From positions 1-13,212 of the forward strand of contig DASYAN010000056.1 of assembly GCA_036501345.1 (NCBI GenBank): DNA of 13,212 nt, given 5' to 3'. This DNA is from DASYAN01 sp036501345 (GTDB lineage Bacteria > Chloroflexota > Ktedonobacteria > Ktedonobacterales > Ktedonobacteraceae). The notes under the pieces are model-generated. The model did not search any database, was not told the DNA's origin, and was given only the letters and a program-made list of their open reading frames with translations. Position numbers and translations under genes: made by a program. Positions 6,300 through 13,212 of this stretch are shown in pieces; within the stretch, counting starts at the first letter, position 1; every line of letters begins with the position of its first letter.

Positions 6300-9200
6300 T
6301 CACTGCTGTGGTCGGAACCCTGTTCCAGCGGGAATGAGACGGCCAACCATCACATGTGCCTTTACTGTTTGAAGATGATCGACTTTCCCTGTCAGGACAG
6401 TATCGGTGAGCACACGTGTTGCTTCTTGAAAGGAAGCTGCGGCCAGCCAACTCTCAGATGCCAGGGCTGTCCGTGTCAGTCCGAGCAATAGGGTCTTCGC
6501 TATTGCTGGTTCGCCTCCTTGCGCTAGGACATGCGCATTGAGGTCAGCATAGTGAAAACGGTCGAGAATATCATCAGGCAGCAGCCTGCTATCTCCAGGT
6601 TCCTCTACCTGGACGCAGTGCAACATCTCACGGACAATGATTTCAAAGTGTTTCTCATGGATGAAGACTCCTGTCGCACGGTAGATCCCTCTTACTTCGC
6701 TGAGAAGATACTGCTGGACAGCGTCTTTCCCCTGTATGCGCAACACCTCCTGCGGATCGAGCGGCCCAGTTGTGAGAGGAGTACCTGCAAGAATCTGCTG
6801 ACCATGGCTCACCGCAAGTGTGCGTGTAAACGGAACAGCATAGGAACGCAGATCCAGTTCACAGGAACGACTCTTTCTGTCCTGGGTTCCATCCAGAAGG
6901 ATCTGGGCACTGGCATCCATGGACCTTTCTTCCTCGGTCTTCTGGGAAGAGGATCGGATTCCACCAATGAGCGGAGAAACCACATGCACCGTATACTCGT
7001 TCTTCTTTTTCGTGATTACTACGGTACCATCGATCTCGCTGAGAATGGCAGCCTCTTTGGGTCGCCGGGCCTCGAAGAGTTCTTCCACTCGCGGCAGGCC
7101 CTGGGTGATATCAGAAACTCCTGCAACCCCTCCGGTGTGAAAGGTGCGCATGGTTAACTGGGTACTCGGCTCTCCGATGGATTGAGCTGCAATAATGCCG
7201 ACAGCCACTCCCAGGCGCACCAACGAGCGTGTCGAGAGATCGTGCCCATAGCAGGTCTGGCAGACACCTCGTCGAGCCTGACAGCCCAGAACAGAACGGA
7301 CAGGGACTTCCTGTATACCCATGCTGAGAAGGCGATCCACCCTATCCTCATCCAACTCACTTCCTTTAGCGAGGAAATCGACACTTGGTATGGCTTTTGC
7401 CAATACCCGTCCAATGAGGCAAGATCGATAATCAGGCAAGCCTTCCACCCGACTAGCAGCCTTGGTAATCAGCAGGTATTCGTGCGTACCACAATCCTCT
7501 TGGGTGACAATCGCCGACTGGGCTGCATTGATCAGGCGAAGAAAGAGGTAGCCTGACTCTGCGGTGTTGAGGGATCGGTCCATAAAGCCTTTACGGGCTC
7601 CGTGGCTACTGAGAAAGTATTCGAGAACGGAAAGCCCTTCCAGAAAGTTGCCACGCACAGGAATCGCCATGATCTTGCCCGATGGGCTTGCCATCAGTCC
7701 TCGCATCCCACACAACTGGCGAATTTGCTGAAAACCTGCTTTGGTGGCACCAGAATGGGAGATCCGGGCCACATTGCCGGAGGGATCGAGTTCGCGCTCA
7801 ACCATGGCGGTGACCCTCTCCGTGGCCTCATTCCAGAGCATCACGGCTTGCTGATACTGCTCGTCTGGTGTGATGAGTCCTGCTGCTTGCAGTTCATGGA
7901 GTTCGGCAATCCTGGTGTCCGTCTCTGCCAGCACCTTCAGTTTCCCTGTGGGCACACGGATGTCGCTCATGGCAAATGACGTTCCAGACTTTGTTGCATA
8001 GGCGAAGCCGAGTTGCTTGATGTCATCAGCCAGTGCAGTTGTTCTCGTCTGGCCATACTCCTTGGAGCACTGGGTGACAAGGTGTTTGAGCGACAGCTTT
8101 GTCATCGCATAATTCCTGAAACGTAATCGCTTGGGCAAGATCTCGTTGAAGAGAATTCGTCCGGCAGTGGTCTTGACCCGTCGGCTTGCGGGTTGGAGTG
8201 TCGAAGGGGTGTCATAGATCATCTGGTCTCTTAGACGTACCCAGATGGCGACCTGCAGATCAAGTGATCCGCTCTGATGAGCCAGCAATACTTCCTCGAC
8301 ATCTGCGAAGGCATGTCCTTCGCCACGTCCACCCGGCCGTTCTTCGGTCAGGTAGTAACAACCAAGAACAATGTCCTGACTCAAAGAGAGGGTTAGCTCA
8401 CCTGTGGCTGGATGCAGGAGATTGCGACGTGCCAAAAGTCGAGAGCGTGCCTCGTCTTGGGCGGCAGAAGAGAGTGGGAGATGAACCGCCATTTGATCCC
8501 CATCGAAGTCAGCGTTAAACGGAGACGTGATCAGGGCAGGAAGGTGGATAGCGTCCCCTTCAACCAGGATCGGCTCGAAGGCCTGGATACTCAGGCGGTG
8601 TAATGTGGGAGCACGGTTCAGCAAGACCAGGCGACCCCGCATGACCTCCTCAAGCAGATCCCAGACAATGGAGGGACATCGCTCGACAAAGCGTTTGGCT
8701 GCTCGCGGCGATGAGGCTAAACCGTACTCTCGAACCTTGCCAATCACAAAGGGTTTAAAGAGTTCCAATGCCATCCTCTTGGGAAGACCACATTGATCCA
8801 TCTTCAACTGCGGCCCAACCACAATCACGGAGCGGCCAGAGTAATCGACGCGCTTGCCGAGCAGATCATGGCGAAATCGTCCCCTCTTTCCGCGAAGGGC
8901 ATCAGAGAGGCTCCTGAGCGGCTGGTTCGTCGGGCGAAGCCTTGGACGCTCCTGTCGTGCGTTGTCGAAAAGGGCGTTGCATGCCTCCTGGAGCCTACAC
9001 CGCTCATTGTTGAGGATGATCTCTGGCGCGTTCATCTCTATCAGCTGCTTTAAGCGATTATTTCGATTGAGGACACTTACGTACAAAGCATTCACATCCG
9101 CCGAGGCGAAGCGTCCGCTCTCCAGTTGGATTACTGGTCGTAGATCAGGGGGCAAGACTGGCAACATCGTGAGGATCATCCAGGCAGGAGAAGCGTGGGA

Positions 9201-10010
9201 GGTCCTGAAAGCCTCAACGACCCTTAAGCGCCGGATGACCTTTTTGCGGATTGTCTCCTCGGCACCCTTCATCTGAGTGCGCAGATCACCAGCAAGGTGG
9301 TCCAGATCGAGCTGTGCCAGCATTTCGCGCACAGCTTGGGCCCCAATCCCGGCATGAAGAATATGCCTGTACCTGCTGGTAAGCTCACGATAGCGCTCTA
9401 CCTCAAGCAGGTCCATCGGCTGCACTGTTTCCAGCTCTTCCCGTGCTTGTCTGAGCTGCTTGAGCCTGAAATCGAGGGAGATATCCTGCTCTTGTCTCTC
9501 GTCACTGGAACCATTAATACTTCTTTCCTGCGAGATGCGCATGATTTGCTCGCCAATGCATGCAATCTCGTGGGCACGTGCTTGCTCATCAACGGAAATA
9601 ACCACATAGCAGAGATAGGAGAGAAGAGATGCGAGCTGGCGTGGAGGAATATCCAGCAAGAGAGCCATGCGAGAGGGCTTTCCTTTTGTATACCAGGGAT
9701 GACTGACGGGCGAGGCAAGTTCAATATGGCCCATCCGCTCGCGACGCACGCGTGAGTGGGTGACGAGAACTCCACATTTCTCACAGACAATTCCCTTAAA
9801 ACGGATCTGCTTGTACTTTCCGCAAGAGCACGTCCAACTCTTGGTTGGTCCGAAAATCCGCTCGCAGAACAACCCATCTTTCTCCGGTTTGAGGGTGCGG
9901 TAGTGAATAGTTGCTGGTCTGGTCACCTCGCCAGAACTCCAACGGCGTATCAGCTCTGGACTCGCCAAGCTGATACGAAGACCAGACAGATGACGAAGTG
10001 AGATCACCAT
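6300..10010 (-). CDS. rpoC: DNA-directed RNA polymerase beta' subunit, stand-alone and divergent
   Basis: This complete 1236-residue beta' subunit forms the RNA polymerase active site with beta. Its length resembles the insertion-free Bacillus type rather than the longer E. coli form. Visible landmarks: zinc site 1 C61/C63/C76/C79; LLGKRVDYSGRS (383-394); RAPTLHRL (466-473); catalytic NADFDGD (499-505, three Asp for Mg); bridge helix near 795-830; zinc site 2 C840/C910/C917/C920; trigger loop QLTMRTFH (951-958); C-terminal IPAGTGF. Catalytic residues are kept, but the bridge helix reads HGARKGFMDRSLNTAESGY where most bacteria have HGARKGLADTALKTA, and Ser replaces the usual Gly in HRLS (474) and IGEPS (949). 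AGGAG (10022-10018) lies 7 bases before the ATG. No rpoB precedes it and no rpsL or rpsG follows, unlike the usual rpoBC cluster. It is probably a paralogue, though a relocated single copy cannot be excluded here. Confidence 0.95.
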   Translation of the reverse strand: MVISLRHLSGLRISLASPELIRRWSSGEVTRPATIHYRTLKPEKDGLFCERIFGPTKSWTCSCGKYKQIRFKGIVCEKCGVLVTHSRVRRERMGHIELASPVSHPWYTKGKPSRMALLLDIPPRQLASLLSYLCYVVISVDEQARAHEIACIGEQIMRISQERSINGSSDERQEQDISLDFRLKQLRQAREELETVQPMDLLEVERYRELTSRYRHILHAGIGAQAVREMLAQLDLDHLAGDLRTQMKGAEETIRKKVIRRLRVVEAFRTSHASPAWMILTMLPVLPPDLRPVIQLESGRFASADVNALYVSVLNRNNRLKQLIEMNAPEIILNNERCRLQEACNALFDNARQERPRLRPTNQPLRSLSDALRGKRGRFRHDLLGKRVDYSGRSVIVVGPQLKMDQCGLPKRMALELFKPFVIGKVREYGLASSPRAAKRFVERCPSIVWDLLEEVMRGRLVLLNRAPTLHRLSIQAFEPILVEGDAIHLPALITSPFNADFDGDQMAVHLPLSSAAQDEARSRLLARRNLLHPATGELTLSLSQDIVLGCYYLTEERPGGRGEGHAFADVEEVLLAHQSGSLDLQVAIWVRLRDQMIYDTPSTLQPASRRVKTTAGRILFNEILPKRLRFRNYAMTKLSLKHLVTQCSKEYGQTRTTALADDIKQLGFAYATKSGTSFAMSDIRVPTGKLKVLAETDTRIAELHELQAAGLITPDEQYQQAVMLWNEATERVTAMVERELDPSGNVARISHSGATKAGFQQIRQLCGMRGLMASPSGKIMAIPVRGNFLEGLSVLEYFLSSHGARKGFMDRSLNTAESGYLFLRLINAAQSAIVTQEDCGTHEYLLITKAASRVEGLPDYRSCLIGRVLAKAIPSVDFLAKGSELDEDRVDRLLSMGIQEVPVRSVLGCQARRGVCQTCYGHDLSTRSLVRLGVAVGIIAAQSIGEPSTQLTMRTFHTGGVAGVSDITQGLPRVEELFEARRPKEAAILSEIDGTVVITKKKNEYTVHVVSPLIGGIRSSSQKTEEERSMDASAQILLDGTQDRKSRSCELDLRSYAVPFTRTLAVSHGQQILAGTPLTTGPLDPQEVLRIQGKDAVQQYLLSEVRGIYRATGVFIHEKHFEIIVREMLHCVQVEEPGDSRLLPDDILDRFHYADLNAHVLAQGGEPAIAKTLLLGLTRTALASESWLAAASFQEATRVLTDTVLTGKVDHLQTVKAHVMVGRLIPAGTGFRPQQ

Positions 10011-10017
10011 CTTTCAT

Positions 10018-10022
10018 CTCCT
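10018..10022 (-). promoter_or_regulatory. Ribosome binding site of the beta' gene
   Basis: AGGAG on the - strand is 7 bases from the ATG at 10010. This fixes the start and shows the gene is equipped for translation on its own rather than as the tail of an rpoB transcript. Confidence 0.7.
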
Positions 10023-10194
10023 CTCTCTGGAGCGCTCTTGTATGGCACAATCCCCTGCGCTCCCTGATAGCAAATCCGTGTTGATGCAAGGACATGTTGA
10101 CCTGGACATTTCTCACTGGCACTATGACCCAACAGAGGGAAAATAGTCCTCCTGCTGCCAAGCCTCCTGACAAGAGCAAGCTTTGCGACGGAAG

Positions 10195-10224
10195 AAAGTA
10201 CTTTCCTTTCCATCATTCTGTCAA
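10195..10224 (-). promoter_or_regulatory. Candidate promoter of the beta' gene
   Basis: On the - strand a consensus TTGACA (10224-10219) is followed after 18 bases by TACTTT (10200-10195), a weak -10. Transcription would start near 10188, leaving a leader of about 180 bases. It is the best-looking candidate I found in the upstream region, but the -10 match is only partial. Confidence 0.3.
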
Positions 10225-10325
10225 GCAGACAGAGGAAGTTTACCTGCCACAGTCGTTTGGTCATAATGTTCACTTTTCTACCTAACGTCAGTCCAACTAT
10301 ATCCTGCCTCGATACTGTGTTTCCA

Positions 10326-10369
10326 CCTCATCTGGAAGAGCAGAAAAATGGCGTGTTCTCCAGATGAGG
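10326..10369. repeat. Perfect 11-bp inverted repeat
   Basis: CCTCATCTGGA (10326-10336) and TCCAGATGAGG (10359-10369) flank 22 bases. No U tract follows on either strand, so a plain terminator is unlikely. It could be a structured RNA or a protein-binding site. Confidence 0.6.
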
Positions 10370-10629
10370 AAGGTCCATCATGTTCTGAGCATATCTCACA
10401 GGAGCATTCATGGGAGAGAACGTGATTCTCCATTTCTTTGTCTATACTCATGTGGTACAGACAAAGATCGTATGACAGTGTTTTCACTGCAGAACTCTCT
10501 GTAAGATGTCTCTATCGTAACATGAGAAAGGAGGTGGACCAACAACACATGTTCCCCGCCACACAACAGTTGTTCTCTCGACTCCCTTTTCATAGCGGCG
10601 AGAACATCTATGACGGTATTTTTTCTAGT

Positions 10630-10727
10630 CTTAGGAGTCGTCAGGAAATAACCGTATCAGTTTTGGGTGTACAACAAACCCAAAGAGCTTGCTTCAATTG
10701 CTACCTTTATTCTTTGACGACTCCTTA
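10630..10727. repeat. MITE-like nested inverted repeat, about 91 bp
   Basis: GGAGTCGTCA (10634-10643) and TGACGACTCC (10715-10724) are perfect 10-bp ends, and TTA flanks both sides in direct orientation (10631-10633 and 10725-10727), as a 3-bp target duplication would. The stem extends to 11 bp if the A and T next to the ends are counted. Inside is a second hairpin, TTTGGGT/ACCCAAA (10662-10668/10678-10684). It has no coding capacity. Its ends do not match those of the IS element 270 bases away. A structured RNA is the other reading. Confidence 0.4.
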
Positions 10728-10993
10728 TCCTCTATGCCATTGACAGACTATCTCGACGTATCATATTTGGGATAACGTATACTGATAGGAGGATAAATAG
10801 TGAAATAACGGCAAGAAATAGATAAGGAGTATATAGAGTAGAAATTTTGACCACAAGAGCTGTTATTCTTTAAAATGCCTTGATCGTATGAGGAGAGCAG
10901 CTCGTCACACGTCTCGACCATATGCCTTTGCGCCTCGGAGAGGGAAGGAAGAGAATTAGCCATAGAGAAAGCAAAGCGCTTAGAAAGAACTTA

Positions 10994-11011
10994 GAGGCTG
11001 TGTGAGAAGGC
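10994..11011 (+). repeat. IS left terminal inverted repeat
   Basis: 18 bp, perfect match to the right end in inverted orientation. It lies 3 bases beyond the 3' end of the transposase frame. Confidence 0.9.
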
Positions 11012-11014
11012 CTC

Positions 11015-11488
11015 TCAAGCGGCATGAGCAAGTTTGGTCTGCTCTGTAGCAGCCTGAGCGGCCTTGGCAAGCCGTCGGAGCATCAGGCGGATCATGGCCA
11101 GGTAGATCCAAGCCTCTTCACTGCTCGGAAGAACTTCATAGTCCTTGGAGAGCCGACGCCAAGTCGAGAGCCAAGCGAACGTACGTTCCACAATCCACCT
11201 CCATTTTAAGACATGGAAGCCACTTGGACGGATCTGTTCCCAATCGATCACTGCATCCTTTGGGGCCCAGACGTATCGCAGGCCACTCCAGGGATGTTCG
11301 ACGATCTCGACGTCCCAGCCCACGAGCTGCTTGACCCACTCAACAAAACCTCCTTTTTTGTAGGCACTATCGGCCCAAATCAGCTTGAGTCGGGGGAAGA
11401 GGCCTCCCAGCGGTTCCAGCAGGAGTTTGCCACCCTGGTGATCCTGGATATTGGCCTCATGGACCAGCACGTGCAGGATCAGGCCCAC
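11015..11488 (-). CDS. IS5-family transposase, C-terminal half
   Basis: This frame carries the rest of the DDE catalytic domain. The second Asp is in IWADSAYKKGGF (D178 of the joined 295-residue protein) and the Glu in IVERTFAWLSTWRRLSKDYE (E239), the IS5 family signature. The frame is continuous upstream to about 11551 and there begins ARGYDGGKKVKGRKRHILVDT, normally contiguous with the N-terminal half. It has no ribosome site of its own, so it is probably made only by a -1 frameshift or not at all. The start given here is only the first possible internal start codon. Confidence 0.85.
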   Translation of the reverse strand: MGLILHVLVHEANIQDHQGGKLLLEPLGGLFPRLKLIWADSAYKKGGFVEWVKQLVGWDVEIVEHPWSGLRYVWAPKDAVIDWEQIRPSGFHVLKWRWIVERTFAWLSTWRRLSKDYEVLPSSEEAWIYLAMIRLMLRRLAKAAQAATEQTKLAHAA

Positions 11489-11901
11489 CGTATCAACAAG
11501 GATATGTCGTTTGCGCCCCTTGACTTTCTTGCCGCCGTCATAGCCACGAGCCCCCCTTTTTGGCTCGTTTTGACTGATTGGCTGTCAATGATGGCTGCGC
11601 TAGGCGTCGGTTCGCGCCCCAGGCTCCTACGCACCTGCTCTCGCAGGGCCGTATGGATGCGTTGCCAGGTCCCATCATTGCGCCAGATGCGGAAGTAGCT
11701 CCACACGGTGGACCAGGGCGGCAAATCGTGTGGCAGTGCCCGCCATTGGCACCCCGTGCGATCTATGTAGAAAATCGCGTTCAGGACTTCTCGCATGTCT
11801 GTGGTCCGTGGGCGTCCGCCCTCTTTGGCCGAAGGGATCAAGGGCTGCAGGATCTTCCACTCGCCATCCGTCAGATCGCTTGGGTAGTCTCGTCGTCGCA
11901 T
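11479..11901 (-). CDS. IS5-family transposase, N-terminal half
   Basis: The frame starts at ATG 11901 with AGGAG (11913-11909) 7 bases upstream; the in-frame TTG at 11916 overlaps that site and is not preferred. The protein has the IS5 N-terminal helix-turn-helix region (YPSDLTDGEWKILQPLIP, then GRPRTTDMREVLNAIFYI, WRALPHDLPPWSTVWSYFRIW) and the first catalytic Asp in IIDSQSV (D106). After SQKGG the frame loses family similarity and stops at TGA 11481-11479. Joined to the other half by -1 slippage, the protein would be 295 residues, a normal size with all three DDE residues. Confidence 0.88.
   Translation of the reverse strand: MRRRDYPSDLTDGEWKILQPLIPSAKEGGRPRTTDMREVLNAIFYIDRTGCQWRALPHDLPPWSTVWSYFRIWRNDGTWQRIHTALREQVRRSLGREPTPSAAIIDSQSVKTSQKGGLVAMTAARKSRGANDISLLIRWA
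11551..11561 (-). other. A5G6 frameshift site in the transposase
   Basis: On the - strand AAAAAGGGGGG precedes CTCGTGG. Frame 0 reads KGGLVAM and ends soon after; the -1 frame reads ARGYDGG, restoring the family sequence. This could be programmed -1 slippage on the homopolymers or loss of one G from an original G7. Confidence 0.7.
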
Positions 11902-12015
11902 GACAGATCTCCTCAACTTGCTCTCTTCCTTGATCTGCTTCTACACTCCTCTCTCGATTCTACCACCTTCATAAGGATACTCAAGCTCTTCTTTACACCT
12001 CACCCGGCTTGGGGA

Positions 12016-12033
12016 GCCTTCTCACACAGCCTC
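12016..12033 (-). repeat. IS right terminal inverted repeat
   Basis: 18 bp, perfect match to the left end in inverted orientation. It lies upstream of the transposase start. Confidence 0.9.
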
Positions 12034-12137
12034 TAAAGTGATATATGTTTGTGTTCTAGTAAAAGACAAAATTTACCGAAAAATAAAGGGACTGCAAAAC
12101 GAAGGTTTCACAGAGCAAAAGAGTTTATCAGATTTCA

Positions 12138-12596
12138 TCACTTCCAAATAGCGTGTTCATTATTCTCTTTCATAATTCTTATTTCTTCCCTCAAATCTAT
12201 TTGACTCTCAAATGTTTTATCTGTTGATAAACGAATAAATGCATCTTTCTGCAAACGAGAAGCCTCACGAAAAGCAACGCATAAAATGATACCCAGCGCC
12301 AAAGTTATCAGTGAAATTGAACCAAATTTATTCACTACCCAAAATACACATGCAAGGCTACAAATAAGAAATAAGAGAGAAAGGCGAGTATATACTTCAC
12401 CTTTGAACGTCTGACCTTCACGGATACGTTCAAGTTCTGAGAGAGTAAATTGATGTAGCGAAGGGTCGTCAGTCAAGGATTGCTGGCGATCATAACCATA
12501 AAAATTTTGAACAACTTGGTTGCTCTCTCCAATGACTTGACCTAGTACGGAATTATTATTGTCTATCTGATAGTTGCTTTCTTCCTTGTTACTCAT
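12138..12596 (-). CDS. Small two-helix membrane protein with a GQVIG-type N-terminal motif
   Basis: This 152-residue protein has a polar N-terminal part (1-68), two close membrane helices (about 71-89 and 92-109) and a charged C-terminal tail (110-152), so both ends probably face the cytoplasm. The segment NNNSVLGQVIGESNQVVQNF (13-32) resembles short motifs preceding signalling or conflict modules in multidomain proteins of Ktedonobacteria and cyanobacteria; this is recalled similarity, not a search result. GGAG lies 8 bases before the ATG, supporting the start. The gene is clearly AT-richer than the left part of the window. Function is unknown. The downstream gene on this strand is the IS transposase; the upstream neighbour is another small membrane protein 139 bases away. 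Confidence 0.75.
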   Translation of the reverse strand: MSNKEESNYQIDNNNSVLGQVIGESNQVVQNFYGYDRQQSLTDDPSLHQFTLSELERIREGQTFKGEVYTRLSLLFLICSLACVFWVVNKFGSISLITLALGIILCVAFREASRLQKDAFIRLSTDKTFESQIDLREEIRIMKENNEHAIWK

Positions 12597-12661
12597 GCAC
12601 AGCTCTCCAGGCTTGGTTCCCTAGAAAATCGAGATGATACCAACAGTGCTTATTCTACCAA

Positions 12662-12691
12662 AGTATACGAAAAGAAGAGATAAAAATACAA
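12662..12691 (-). promoter_or_regulatory. Candidate promoter for the two-helix protein gene
   Basis: On the - strand TTGTAT (12691-12686) and TATACT (12667-12662) are 18 bases apart, 66 bases before the ATG. The -10 is good and the -35 weak. TAGAAT a little downstream is an alternative -10. Confidence 0.35.
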
Positions 12692-12735
12692 CATCCCATG
12701 TTCTCATGTCAGACGAATAGCACTATTTTCCCGAT

Positions 12736-13161
12736 CTATCTGAAATAGACCCATTCTTTTTTGGGAAGATAAAATGGTCTTCGCCTTCGAGAACCTCGAC
12801 TATAAAATAGGAGTAATTGCAAGCAAGACAAAAGGAAGCTTACGACAATAATACTGATAATTTTTTGATGCGCGTGATAGACAGAAATCATATATAAATA
12901 GCCAATGATAGTCAATCCAGCACAGTACACGAATGTTACTATAGCAGCGATGACATTATTCTTATTCGTTATACCCATAAGAAACAGCAATGCAGATAAA
13001 ACAAACGTTGCTATCGTGATAGCAGAGTTGCCTGTCCACTGAAGCACAACGATCGGTAGAACCATTAAATCAAGGACACAAAACAACAATAGCAATAATA
13101 CAAAAAGTCCATTGCTTCGTTTCTTTATCGCTTTAAAAGAAAAGTTTCTCCTGAGTATCAT
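12736..13161 (-). CDS. Small four-helix membrane protein, start uncertain
   Basis: From ATG 13161 the product has 141 residues with four hydrophobic helices (about 18-40, 45-64, 69-92 and 99-120), a basic N-terminus (RR and KAIKKR) and a very basic tail (RGSRRRRPFYLPKK), so both ends should be cytoplasmic. I recognise no family. No ribosome site lies close to this ATG, and the frame stays open to the window edge, reading LKGEEYSIGVKIQHKI just before it, so the true start may lie beyond 13212. A GGAGAGGAG stretch (about 13194-13202) would instead serve a start near 13185, but no standard start codon is there in frame. Base composition is AT-rich, like its neighbour, and the two may have arrived together. 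A transport role or a partnership with the two-helix protein is possible but unproven. Confidence 0.65.
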   Translation of the reverse strand: MILRRNFSFKAIKKRSNGLFVLLLLLFCVLDLMVLPIVVLQWTGNSAITIATFVLSALLFLMGITNKNNVIAAIVTFVYCAGLTIIGYLYMISVYHAHQKIISIIVVSFLLSCLQLLLFYSRGSRRRRPFYLPKKEWVYFR

Positions 13162-13212
13162 GATTTTATGCTGGATCTTTACCCCTATCGAATACTCCTC
13201 TCCTTTCAGTAT

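Larger units (their letters stand above)
10274..10993. other. Long region without a supported gene
   Basis: The stretch holds two strong inverted repeats (10326-10369 and 10633-10725, listed separately) and a consensus-like AAGGAGGTG (10528-10536). A 64-codon + strand frame begins at ATG 10549, 14 bases beyond GGAGG, and ends at 10743, but it resembles no family and spans the second inverted repeat. A - strand frame 10963-10748 starts SLPSLSEAQRH and then becomes low-complexity; it has no ribosome site and lies beside the IS end, so it may be a gene remnant. Confidence 0.35.
10994..12033 (-). mobile_element. IS5-family insertion sequence, 1040 bp, complete ends
   Basis: GAGGCTGTGTGAGAAGGC (10994-11011) and its exact reverse complement (12016-12033) form 18-bp perfect terminal inverted repeats. 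Weaker matching continues inward (CAAGC-GG against CAAGCCGG). TA lies directly outside each end (10992-10993 and 12034-12035), consistent with a 2-bp TA target duplication as in part of the IS5 family; TTA/TAA symmetry makes the exact boundary uncertain by up to 3 bases. The element carries one transposase gene on the - strand, split by a frameshift. No clearly recognisable gene is interrupted. Confidence 0.9.

Noticed and set aside
6128..6346. 72-codon - strand frame overlapping the beta' 3' end
   Set aside because: Its hydrophobic stretch looks tempting, but it overlaps the polymerase gene in another frame and has no start signal or family match.
10748..10963. 71-codon - strand frame next to the IS as a gene truncated by insertion
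   Set aside because: No ribosome site, the later part is low-complexity, and the sequence on the other side of the IS does not continue it; kept only as a possible remnant.

Overview
The window looks like chromosomal DNA from a Ktedonobacteria-like member of the Chloroflexota. This is inferred from gene style rather than a marker gene: a kinase with tandem zinc ribbons, an alpha/beta hydrolase of a type I associate with that class, and an IS5-family element. Most genes have clear GGAGG-type ribosome binding sites and sigma70-like promoters. There are no rRNA or tRNA genes and no CRISPR array.

Layout. Positions 1-452 hold a probable terminator for a gene lying left of the window, then a promoter whose -10 box sits inside a perfect 20-bp palindrome. 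On the + strand follow a zinc-ribbon Ser/Thr kinase (453-1706), a RecD2-type helicase with its own extended -10 promoter (1793-4045), a 460-base gap, an alpha/beta hydrolase whose well-placed ATG is out of frame with the body (4539-5315), two hairpins, and a DUF1697 protein (5437-5976). After a 320-base convergent gap, a complete RNA polymerase beta' subunit is read on the - strand (10010 to 6300). No rpoB or ribosomal-protein gene is near it. Then come about 970 bases without a convincing gene but with strong inverted repeats, one resembling a tiny MITE. A 1040-bp IS5-family element with intact ends (10994-12033) carries a transposase split by a -1 frameshift in a G6 run. The right end has two AT-rich - strand genes for small membrane proteins; the last may continue past the window edge.

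How the genes relate. They do not form one pathway. The kinase is a likely signalling protein; RecD2 is a DNA repair helicase; the hydrolase and DUF1697 protein are accessory. The most notable item is the stand-alone beta' subunit. It keeps its catalytic and zinc residues but differs from the usual sequence in the bridge helix and at two normally glycine positions, which suggests a second, specialised RNA polymerase large subunit. Nothing in the window is a proven new system; the orphan rpoC and the structured DNA upstream of it are the best leads.
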